Shown here one piece after another: positions 33,902-41,159 of a DNA stretch of 64,000 bases; within the stretch, counting starts at the first letter, position 1; the number at the start of each line of letters is the position of its first letter. Source of the DNA: Rhizobium aethiopicum (lineage in GTDB: Bacteria; Pseudomonadota; Alphaproteobacteria; Rhizobiales; Rhizobiaceae); assembly GCF_900094625.1 (NCBI RefSeq), contig NZ_FMAJ01000013.1, positions 86,237-150,236 on the forward strand, given 5' to 3'. The translations under genes were made by a program, and so were the position numbers. The notes under the pieces are model-generated. The model did not search any database, was not told the origin of the DNA, and worked only from the letters and a program-made list of their open reading frames with translations.

Positions 33902-34594
33902 CTACGCCGGCACAGCCTTCTCGGTCCACCCGCTCGTCCACAATTCCCGCAGCCGGTCGCCGTGACCCTTGAAGAAATCGTCGCTCGCCACGCAGTCCTC
34001 CACCCGGTCGCTGCGGAAATTGCGGATCGCCTGGCGCAGCTCGCACCAGGCGACGATATTGGCGGTCTGCGAATAATAGATCAGCGCGATCGGCTGGATC
34101 GTCCGTTCGCTGGCGCGGCCGAGTTCGTCGCGGTAGGCGAGCATTAGCTTGCGTTCGTCGCGGATCGCCCGGCGCACGATCGCAAGGTCGATTGCAGCCG
34201 GCTGCGCGGTCGAGCCCCAGGCATAAAGCGCCTTGTTGTCCAGCGCCTGGCGCAACGGTGCCGGCACGGCGCCTGATATCTTCCGGTTGACCCGTCGGGC
34301 GGCCTGTTTCAGTTCCTCGTCGGCGGTGCGTTCGAGCAGCGCCAGCGACAGCACGATCGCCTCCATCTCCTCGATCGAGAACATCAAGGGCGGCAGGTCG
34401 AAGCCCGGCCGCATGATGTAACCGATGCCGCGCCCGCCCTCGATCGGCACCCGCATCGCCTGAAGTGCCGCGATATCGCGATAGATCGAGCGCACGGTCA
34501 CTTCGAGCGTCTCGGCCATAACGGCCGCCGTCATCGGTTTTCTGGCGAGCCTCAGGATCTGAATGATTTCGAAAAGCCGCGAGGCCTTGCGCAT
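33902..34594 (-). CDS. WYL-domain transcriptional regulator, YafY type
   Basis: 230 residues. The N-terminal HTH_11 (about 1-60) contains FEIIQILRLARKPMTAAVMA and VRSIYRDIAALQA; GGRGIGYIMRPGFDLPPLMFS links to the WYL domain (about 130-215; ERTIQPIALIYYSQTANIVA and RNFRSDRVEDC). It is divergent from a LysE exporter gene 130 bp away, its probable target. The ligand is unknown. Confidence 0.87.
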   Translation of the reverse strand: MRKASRLFEIIQILRLARKPMTAAVMAETLEVTVRSIYRDIAALQAMRVPIEGGRGIGYIMRPGFDLPPLMFSIEEMEAIVLSLALLERTADEELKQAARRVNRKISGAVPAPLRQALDNKALYAWGSTAQPAAIDLAIVRRAIRDERKLMLAYRDELGRASERTIQPIALIYYSQTANIVAWCELRQAIRNFRSDRVEDCVASDDFFKGHGDRLRELWTSGWTEKAVPA

Positions 34595-34724
34595 TTTGCC
34601 CCTCCCATCCCCAACGCTCCTGACAATACACTGTCAGTTGGGTTTGCGTATAGAGCCGCCTATCGGATTGAAATCAATTGCGGTCTTTCGAAAATGGCCC
34701 GCGGAACTGAAGGCGGTAACTGAC

Positions 34725-35360
34725 ATGAACTACCATGAAAACCTCTGGCTCTTCTTCACCCTTCTCTTCGGCATCATCATCGTCCCTGGCATGGACATGC
34801 TCTTCGTGCTCGCCAATTCGCTGACCGGCGGTATCAGGCGCGGGCTGGCGGCAACAGGCGGCATCATGGCGGGCGGGGCGGTGCATTCGGCCTATGGCGC
34901 GGCCGGCGTCGGCGTGCTCGTCACCATGCTGCCGCAGCTCTTCAACCTGCTGCTCTTTGCCGGCGTCGGCTATATGATCTGGATCGGCGTTTCGCTGATG
35001 CGCAGTTCGATCACCGTCGAGGCGGTCGGACCGGCGACAGCGCGCTCCGGCTGGCGCGCCTTCCGCCAGGGTGCCGTCACCTGTCTCGTCAATCCCAAGG
35101 CCTACATTTTCATGTTCGCCGTCTACCCGCAGTTTCTCAGGCCGGAATACGGACCTGTCTGGATGCAGGGGCTGATCATGGGCACCATGACGATTGCAAC
35201 CCAGTTCGCCATCTATGGCACGCTGGCGATGACGGCCGGCCGCAGCCGCGATTTGCTGGTCTCAAACCCGAACGCCACGGCCCTTGTCGGCCGCTGCGCC
35301 GGACTGCTGCTGGTTGCGGTCTCCGCGCTCAGCCTCTGGCAGGGCTGGAAAAGCGCCTGA
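34725..35360 (+). CDS. LysE/RhtB-family amino acid exporter
   Basis: A 211-residue inner-membrane protein with about six helices and the family's N-terminal pattern IIIVPGMDMLFVLANSLTGG and RRGLAATGGIMAGGAVHS. Members export amino acids or homoserine lactones. ATG 34725 has AAGGCGG at 11 bases; the frame open to 34563 overlaps the divergent regulator and is not used. It is probably controlled by the WYL regulator. Confidence 0.87.
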   Translation: MNYHENLWLFFTLLFGIIIVPGMDMLFVLANSLTGGIRRGLAATGGIMAGGAVHSAYGAAGVGVLVTMLPQLFNLLLFAGVGYMIWIGVSLMRSSITVEAVGPATARSGWRAFRQGAVTCLVNPKAYIFMFAVYPQFLRPEYGPVWMQGLIMGTMTIATQFAIYGTLAMTAGRSRDLLVSNPNATALVGRCAGLLLVAVSALSLWQGWKSA

Positions 35361-35491
35361 GCCTCTGCTTATCACATTGTTTTTATGATGATCCGGCAAA
35401 ACGTGACTGCCCGGACGCGTGGATTTTGTCATGCTCCCGGTGCAGATTGGCCTCCGGCTACCCCTGGCCGAGGAGAAATGGAGAGGAAATT

Positions 35492-35932
35492 ATGAATTGG
35501 AAAGCAGTAGCTGCGGCCCTGGCGATGGCCGGCATGGCCGCCGGTTCGGTGACCGCCGCCGACGGCACCCATGATTCGCGCGTTGCGCTGATGAAGCAGA
35601 TCGGCGGGTCGGCTGGTGCGCTGGCAGCCATCGCCAAGGGGACCAAGCCCTATGATGCCGAAGCGGTGAAGGCGGCGCTGACGACGATCGCCGCAACGGC
35701 CAAGGTTTTCCCCGACCAGTTCAAGCCCGGCACGGAGACGGGCGACGAAGCGGCGAGCCCGAAGATCTGGGAAAACATGGACGACTTCAAGCTGCGCGCC
35801 GCCAAGCTCTCCACCGACGCCGAAACTGCGCTGGCCCAGCTGCCGGCCGATCCTGCGGCCGTCGGCGCCACGGTGAATACGCTCGGCGCCAACTGCGGCG
35901 GCTGTCACAAGGCCTATCGCCTCAGCAAGTGA
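35492..35932 (+). CDS. Cytochrome c' (class II)
   Basis: 146 residues with a signal peptide (about 1-22, ending VTAAD). A four-helix bundle is followed by the C-terminal haem site CGGCHKAYR, and M34 near RVALMKQIGG is at the position of the axial-region residue. Cytochromes c' bind NO and are periplasmic. ATG 35492 has GGAGAGGAAA upstream. It lies 145 bp before a dihaem cytochrome gene on the same strand. Confidence 0.9.
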   Translation: MNWKAVAAALAMAGMAAGSVTAADGTHDSRVALMKQIGGSAGALAAIAKGTKPYDAEAVKAALTTIAATAKVFPDQFKPGTETGDEAASPKIWENMDDFKLRAAKLSTDAETALAQLPADPAAVGATVNTLGANCGGCHKAYRLSK

Positions 35933-36076
35933 GCGATAGGCCGGAAAGCAACGCAAATGCTCTGATACTGCATCCGCGCCGGCCTTGTCGCCGGCGCGGG
36001 TCGCCTTATTCTCCGCCTGCGCGGATCGATCGGGGGATCGATTTGCCTGGACATCTCGCAAAAGGGGAGGCGGCGC

Positions 36077-36991
36077 ATGGTCCGCGGGTTCATCCGGTTA
36101 CTGCTCTGTCTGATCGGCCTTGCCGTGCTCGGTGGTGGCGCCTTCTATCTCGTCACCGCGCCCGATCCGCTGCCGGAAAGCCATTGGGCGGGCCTCGGCG
36201 CGCCGGACCCGGCGAACGGCGAGATGGTTTTCTGGACGGGTGGCTGCGTCAGCTGCCATGCCGCGCCCGGTTCCGAGGGCGATGCCAGGCTGACGCTTTC
36301 AGGCGGTCTGGCGCTGAAGAGCCCCTTCGGCACTTTCCACGTGCCGAACATTTCGCCGGATGAAAAGGCCGGCATCGGCGCCTGGACGCTCGCCGAGTTC
36401 GGAAATGCGATGAAGCGCGGCGTCGGCCCCGACGGCCAGCATCTTTACCCGTCTTTTCCCTATGGCTCCTATTCCCGCATGAGCGATAAGGACGTCAACG
36501 ATCTCTTCGCCTTTCTGAAGACGTTGCCGAAGAGCGCCAATGTCGTTCCGCCCCATGAACTGCGCTTTCCCTATAATATCAGGCTCGCGCTCGGCGGCTG
36601 GAAATTCCTCTATCTCAACGATCAGCCGCGCGTCGCGCTCACGAAGAGCGACGACAAGATCAAGCGCGGGCAATATCTCGTCGAAGGCCCCGGCCATTGC
36701 GGCGAATGCCATACGCCGCGCGATCGGCTCGGCGGCTTCCAGGCCGGTCTATGGCTCGCCGGCGCCCCCAATCCGGAAGGCAGGGGCCGCATACCCGATA
36801 TCACCCCGGCCTCCGAGAGCATCGGCAGCTGGAGCGAGGCGGATATCGTAAACTTCCTGGAAACCGGCTTCACGCCCGATTTCGATTCCGTCGGCGGCTC
36901 GATGGTCGATGTGCAGCAGAACATTGCCCGCCTGCCGGCCACCGACCGAGAGGCGATCGCCGCCTATCTGAAGGCGGTGCCGGGGCGTTAG
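36077..36991 (+). CDS. Membrane-anchored dihaem c-type cytochrome
   Basis: 304 residues: an N-terminal anchor helix (about 5-26), then two cytochrome c modules with haem sites CVSCH and CGECH, each followed by a Met-bearing ligand region (MSDKDVNDLFAFLKTLPK in the first). This resembles the small cytochrome subunits of alcohol or aldehyde dehydrogenases and of gluconate-type enzymes, which pass electrons to the quinol oxidase chain. GGGGAGG precedes ATG 36077. No dehydrogenase subunit is adjacent, so the partner is unknown. Confidence 0.87.
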   Translation: MVRGFIRLLLCLIGLAVLGGGAFYLVTAPDPLPESHWAGLGAPDPANGEMVFWTGGCVSCHAAPGSEGDARLTLSGGLALKSPFGTFHVPNISPDEKAGIGAWTLAEFGNAMKRGVGPDGQHLYPSFPYGSYSRMSDKDVNDLFAFLKTLPKSANVVPPHELRFPYNIRLALGGWKFLYLNDQPRVALTKSDDKIKRGQYLVEGPGHCGECHTPRDRLGGFQAGLWLAGAPNPEGRGRIPDITPASESIGSWSEADIVNFLETGFTPDFDSVGGSMVDVQQNIARLPATDREAIAAYLKAVPGR

Positions 36992-37015
36992 CAACTTTGC
37001 AAAACCGACGCCTCT

Positions 37016-37645
37016 TCACAGGGCGGTGGGACCCGGCATGAGATCATAGGGGTGGCGCCAGCCGGGCATGTTGCTGATCCGGTCTTTCCAGGCTGCGATA
37101 GCCGGAAAAGCACTGTGATCAATCCCGGTTTCCTCCGGCATGAAGACGTAGCCTGCCAGGGAGAGGTCCGCAATCGTCAGCCGGTCGCTGACCATGAAGG
37201 CGCGGCGTTCAAGGTGTTCGTCAACAATCGCATAGGCAGCTTTGGCCCTCAGTCTCAAAAACTCGACGACCGTTGTCTCGCCGCTCTTCTGCAGGCCGTA
37301 CATGAATCTCAACGTCGCGTAATAGCTCGTGAATTTGTGGTTGTCGAAAAGAATCCAGCGCATGATGTCGCGCCGTTCTTCGGCTGTCTGCGCCCCAAAC
37401 TGCCCTGTCACCTCCGACAGATAGTCCAGGATGACTCCCGATTGGCTGATCTTCGTTTGCCCATGTTCGAGCACGGGCGCCTCACCTTGTTCGTTTATGG
37501 TCTTTCGCCATTCTTCGGTGCGCGTTTCACCGCCCAGATAATCCACGAAAATGCTTTCCCACTCGATGCCGGCAAGCGCAAAGAAGAGCGCGACCTTGTA
37601 AGAATTCCCCGAGAGGGCGAAGCAATGGAGTTTGAAATCAGGCAT
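37016..37645 (-). CDS. Glutathione S-transferase family protein
   Basis: 209 residues. The N-terminal thioredoxin-like domain starts FKLHCFALSGNSYKVALFFA, and the cis-Pro/Glu-Ser-type region reads GEAPVLEHGQTKISQSGVIL. The all-helical C-terminal domain contains DRLTIADLSLAGYVFMPEE, with the N-capping DxS/T motif. The catalytic residue is probably Ser 9 or a neighbour. The substrate is unknown. It converges on the dihaem cytochrome gene. Confidence 0.86.
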   Translation of the reverse strand: MPDFKLHCFALSGNSYKVALFFALAGIEWESIFVDYLGGETRTEEWRKTINEQGEAPVLEHGQTKISQSGVILDYLSEVTGQFGAQTAEERRDIMRWILFDNHKFTSYYATLRFMYGLQKSGETTVVEFLRLRAKAAYAIVDEHLERRAFMVSDRLTIADLSLAGYVFMPEETGIDHSAFPAIAAWKDRISNMPGWRHPYDLMPGPTAL

Positions 37646-37710
37646 GAAAGCTCCTTATCAAAACAAAGATTTAAGCGTTGACCCAGCGAACCTGAGAGAC
37701 GTGAAGCGCT

Positions 37711-38205
37711 TTAAACAATCGACTGCATGTAACGCATACCGGTAACGGGACGCGGGGTGAAATCCAGCTGTTCGTAGAAGCGATGGGCCAGCACGTTGCC
37801 GGTCGCGGCGCTGACGGAGAGGTAGCCGCAGCCGGCATTGCGTGCGGTCTCGCGGGCGCGATCGACGAGCAGCTGGCCGGTGCCGTGGCCGCGATGGCCA
37901 TCGCGCACGAAGAGATGATGCAGGTCCATGCCGCGCTTGCCTTCCTGCGCCCTGTAAAGCGGCACGAGAATGGCGTAGCCGATCAGCCCTTCGCCGGTTT
38001 CGGCCACAAGCGCGGTGATCCAGGGCAGCGGGCCGAACAGGTCGCGCTCCAGTTGCTCGGGCGTCGTGCCTGATGGGTCGCCGTGATGGGCGGCAAGCAG
38101 GGCGATCATCTCGTTGAGCTCGGGCAGGTCGCGCGGTTTGGCGCCGCGGATCGTCACCACCGATGGGCGCATCAGTGAAATTTCGCTGTCTTCGATCTCG
38201 GTCAT
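37711..38205 (-). CDS. GNAT-family N-acetyltransferase
   Basis: A 164-residue single GNAT domain. The acetyl-CoA loop is VRDGHRGHGTGQLLVDRARE (motif A, R/QxxGxG/A) and the C-terminal LAHRFYEQLDFTPRP is typical. ATG 38205 is favoured by AAGGA upstream; ATG 38172 is an alternative. The acceptor is unknown. Confidence 0.82.
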   Translation of the reverse strand: MTEIEDSEISLMRPSVVTIRGAKPRDLPELNEMIALLAAHHGDPSGTTPEQLERDLFGPLPWITALVAETGEGLIGYAILVPLYRAQEGKRGMDLHHLFVRDGHRGHGTGQLLVDRARETARNAGCGYLSVSAATGNVLAHRFYEQLDFTPRPVTGMRYMQSIV

Positions 38206-38482
38206 GGTCTTCGCGTCCTTTGATAATCTGCCGTCAGGACGCTGCCGATACAACAAAGCCGCCTGACGGCGGCTTGTTGACAATATGATCTGTCCGGCCG
38301 CCCTTTACAGGTACAGCCAAAAATACGAGCGGCTCTGGTGCGCGTTTTTGATCATGGAGCATCCATCGTCGCAAACGCCAAGTTTGTCAATGGCAGATTG
38401 CGTCGCGCATCCGTCCCCGAAATGCCGCGCGAGCAGCAACCACGCCGAAACCCGGTCGATTGCATCGCACGGCAGTGGCATG

Positions 38483-38500
38483 ATAGGGTACCCCCCTATA
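38483..38500. promoter_or_regulatory. Probable DmeR operator
   Basis: ATAGGGTACCCCCCTATA is an imperfect dyad of ATAGGG and CCCTAT arms around a C-tract, 17 bp before dmeR. Operators of RcnR/CsoR-type repressors have this A/T-flanked G/C-tract form. Confidence 0.6.
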
Positions 38501-38517
38501 CTAAATGAGAGTCGGCC

Positions 38518-38790
38518 ATGTCGCACACGACCCTGCAGAAGAAGAAGCTCATCGCCCGCATCAGCCGCTTGAAGGGGCAGATGGAGGCGGTAGAACGGGC
38601 ACTGGAGGCCGAGCGCCCCTGCGGCGAAATCCTGCAGCTGCTCGCTTCTGTCCGCGGCGCATTGACCGGGTTGACCGGCGAGGTGCTGGACGATCACCTG
38701 CGCGAACATGTGCTGAATGCCGGGGACGATAGGGCCAGAGCTGAGGCGGTCGAAGAAATCTCGGAAGTGTTGAGAACTTATATCCGCTAG
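38518..38790 (+). CDS. dmeR: Ni/Co-responsive repressor of the RcnR/CsoR family
   Basis: A 90-residue all-helical repressor. MSHTTLQKKKLIARISRLKG opens the DNA-binding surface. Candidate metal ligands are H3, C35 (in EAERPCGEIL), H60 and H64 (DDHLREH), matching RcnR-like nickel/cobalt sensors. It is followed after about 100 bp by the CDF exporter gene dmeF, the order described for dmeRF in R. leguminosarum. It should release its operator when Ni2+ or Co2+ binds. Confidence 0.87.
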   Translation: MSHTTLQKKKLIARISRLKGQMEAVERALEAERPCGEILQLLASVRGALTGLTGEVLDDHLREHVLNAGDDRARAEAVEEISEVLRTYIR

Positions 38791-38888
38791 CCAGAAAGTG
38801 TGAGGCGGCTTCCCTGGGAAAATTTGGGAAAACAGAAATTTGGGGCGGCTGAAAGCTGAACCGCTCGAGCGTGACGAAGGAGCCTGTA

Positions 38889-39872
38889 ATGAGTGCCGGA
38901 ATCGACAAAGCTGCGATGAACCACCTGGAGCACGACCATGTGTTCCTCGGCGCCGACCACGCGCGCAACGAGCGGCGCATCTGGCTGGTGATCGCGCTGA
39001 CGGCGGTGATGATGGTCGCCGAAATCGCCGCCGGCACCATCTACGGCTCCATGGCGCTCGTCGCCGACGGCTGGCACATGTCGACCCATGCCAGCGCTCT
39101 CTTGATCTCGGCGCTTGCTTATCTCTTCGCCCGCAGGCAGGCGCGCAATCCGCGCTTCACCTTCGGTACCGGCAAACTCGGCGATCTCGCGGGCTTCGCG
39201 AGCGCCATTGTCCTTGCCTTGATTGCCCTGCTGATGGCCTGGGAAAGCCTGCTGCGTCTCGCCAATCCGGTGCCGATCGGTTTTGCCCAGGCGATCGCCG
39301 TCGCCGTCATCGGCCTTGCTGTCAATCTCGCCAGCGCCTGGCTGCTGGCAGGCGACAGTCATGCCGCGCACGGCCATCACGCGCATGCCCATCATGCGCA
39401 TCACAGCCATGGCAGTCATGGCGATCATGCCCACCATCATGCAGGAGCCGGCGACAACAACATCCGCGCCGCCTATCTGCATGTGATGGCCGATGCGCTC
39501 ACATCCGTGCTCGCCATCGCGGCGCTGACCCTCGGCAGCCTCTATGGCTGGCTCTGGCTCGATCCCATCATGGGCATCGTCGGGGGGCTCGTCATCGCCA
39601 ACTGGTCCTGGAGCCTGATGAAATCGTCCGGCGGCGTCCTTCTCGACGTTGTGCCGGAAGGTGAGACGCTGCCGGGCGAAATCCGCGAGGCGATCGAGAC
39701 CGAGGAGGATCGGATCACCGATCTGCATGTCTGGCAGGTCGGCCCCGGGCATCATGCGGCGATCGTCGCCGTCGTCACCTCGCAGCCGCGCGATCCGGCC
39801 TTCTACAAGGGCAGGCTTTCGGCGCTGGAAGAATTGTCGCATGTGACGGTCGAGGTCACGCGCGCCGCCTGA
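38889..39872 (+). CDS. dmeF: Cation diffusion facilitator, Co/Ni efflux
   Basis: A 327-residue CDF exporter. Six helices, with the metal site in helix II (ALVADGWHMSTHAS) and its partner DALTSVL in helix V. A very His-rich cytosolic loop (about 160-195) lies between helices IV and V, and the C-terminal domain contains DLHVWQVGPGHHAAIV. AAGGAG precedes ATG 38889. It exports cobalt and nickel by proton exchange, under DmeR control. Confidence 0.9.
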   Translation: MSAGIDKAAMNHLEHDHVFLGADHARNERRIWLVIALTAVMMVAEIAAGTIYGSMALVADGWHMSTHASALLISALAYLFARRQARNPRFTFGTGKLGDLAGFASAIVLALIALLMAWESLLRLANPVPIGFAQAIAVAVIGLAVNLASAWLLAGDSHAAHGHHAHAHHAHHSHGSHGDHAHHHAGAGDNNIRAAYLHVMADALTSVLAIAALTLGSLYGWLWLDPIMGIVGGLVIANWSWSLMKSSGGVLLDVVPEGETLPGEIREAIETEEDRITDLHVWQVGPGHHAAIVAVVTSQPRDPAFYKGRLSALEELSHVTVEVTRAA

Positions 39873-39950
39873 CCGGCTGCGGGCGGAGGGCGAAATCGCC
39901 GCTGCCGCTGACGCAAGGTTGCTGGGCGGCAACATCGTTGCCGCGGGGAT

Positions 39951-40020
39951 AACAAGGCTGCCCGGCTGCAACAAGGCTGCCCGGCTGCAACAAGGTTGCT
40001 CGGCTGCAACAAGGTTGCAG
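39951..40020. repeat. 19-bp tandem repeat, about 3.7 copies
   Basis: The unit AACAAGGCTGCCCGGCTGC occurs at 39951-39969 and 39970-39988 identically, at 39989-40007 with two C-to-T changes, and partially at 40008-40020. A decayed unit lies near 39912-39932. The array ends 63 bp before the beta-lactamase start, in its promoter region. Confidence 0.9.
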
Positions 40021-40082
40021 TGGGGACGAGATGCCGCCGCAATCGGTGCTTAGCTCTGTTCTCCGAATCGCCGGAGGATTTC

Positions 40083-40988
40083 ATGGATATCAGTCTTACT
40101 CGCCGCACGCTGATCGGCTCGGCACTCTCAATGTCTGCCTTGGGCCTATCCGCACTGACGCTTCCCGCCGATGCGCAGGAGAGTGCCGGGGAGGGCGACG
40201 ACAATATCGAGCGGCGGCTTGCCGCTCTGGAAAAACGCACCGGCGGCCGTCTCGGCGTCTCGGTGCTCGACACGCAGACGAGCATTTCCTTCGGCTATCG
40301 CGGTGGCGAGGCCTTTCCGATGTGCAGCACCTTCAAGGCGCTGGCCGCCGGCTTTGTGCTCGCCCGCGTCGACAAAGGCGACGAAAAGCTCGACCGGCGG
40401 GTGACGTACGGCAGGGACAAGCTGGTCGACTATTCGCCGCTGAGTGAAAAACACGCCGGCGCCGACGGCATGACGATCGCCGAACTCTGCGAGGCGGCAG
40501 TGACCGTCAGCGACAATACGGCCGGCAACCTGCTGCTCGAAAGCTTCGGCGGCCCGCCGGCACTGACCGAGTGGCTGCGCTCGATCGGCGACGGCACGAC
40601 GCGACTCGACCGAACCGAACCGACCCTGAACGAGGGCAGAAAGGGTGATCCGCGCGACACGACGACGCCGGATGCGATGCTCGACACGCTCGGCAACCTG
40701 ACGCTCGGCTCGGTGCTTGCCGAGGCCTCCTGCGACAAGCTGATCGCCTGGCTGGTGGCAAGCACAACTGGCGGCGAGCGGCTCAGAGCCAGCCTGCCGG
40801 CCGATTGGAAGGTCGGCGACAAGACCGGCACCGGCCCGAACGGCTCACTCGGCGACATCGCCGTCATCTGGCCGCCGGATCGCGGCCCGATCGTTGCGGC
40901 CGTTTATATCGCCGAGGCGACCGTACCGGCCAAGGAGCTCAACCCGATCTTTGCCGAGATTGGCAAGATGATTGTCGAGATGGTTTGA
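40083..40988 (+). CDS. Class A beta-lactamase
   Basis: A 301-residue serine beta-lactamase. The Tat-type signal is LTRRTLIGSALSMSALGLSA (cleavage near ADAQ). The active-site set is complete: STFK (82-85), SDN (143-145), Glu in EPTLNE (179) and KTG (247-249). A cysteine precedes the nucleophile (MCSTFK), as in several class A enzymes. GGAGG stands before ATG 40083. No ampR-type regulator adjoins it; the 19-bp array just upstream may affect expression. The spectrum cannot be read from sequence. Confidence 0.93.
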   Translation: MDISLTRRTLIGSALSMSALGLSALTLPADAQESAGEGDDNIERRLAALEKRTGGRLGVSVLDTQTSISFGYRGGEAFPMCSTFKALAAGFVLARVDKGDEKLDRRVTYGRDKLVDYSPLSEKHAGADGMTIAELCEAAVTVSDNTAGNLLLESFGGPPALTEWLRSIGDGTTRLDRTEPTLNEGRKGDPRDTTTPDAMLDTLGNLTLGSVLAEASCDKLIAWLVASTTGGERLRASLPADWKVGDKTGTGPNGSLGDIAVIWPPDRGPIVAAVYIAEATVPAKELNPIFAEIGKMIVEMV

Positions 40989-41025
40989 AGCTGAGGCGAC
41001 CGACAGCCGTCGGTTCGCCAAAGCT

Positions 41026-41100
41026 CCCTCTCACCCTAACCCTCTCCCCGTGAAAACGGGGCGAGGGGACGCGCCATGCGCGAAGTGACGGAACGTGAGG
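41026..41100 (-). repeat. RIME-like repeat, copy 3 (half element)
   Basis: It begins CCCTCTCACCCTAACC and holds one hairpin core, CTCTCCCCGTGAAAACGGGG, followed by CGAGGGGACGCGCCATGCG. The other half, present in copies 1 and 2, is missing. It lies between the convergent beta-lactamase and glucose dehydrogenase genes. Confidence 0.7.
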
Positions 41101-41159
41101 GACCACGAGCAATTCCGCGAGCTTGCACGAGCTTCCTCGGCCTCGGAAGAAGCCTCCCA

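Noticed and set aside
40083..40988. A carbapenemase-type disulfide in the beta-lactamase
   Set aside because: The cysteine before the nucleophile is there, but the position after KTG that should pair with it is glycine (KTGTG).
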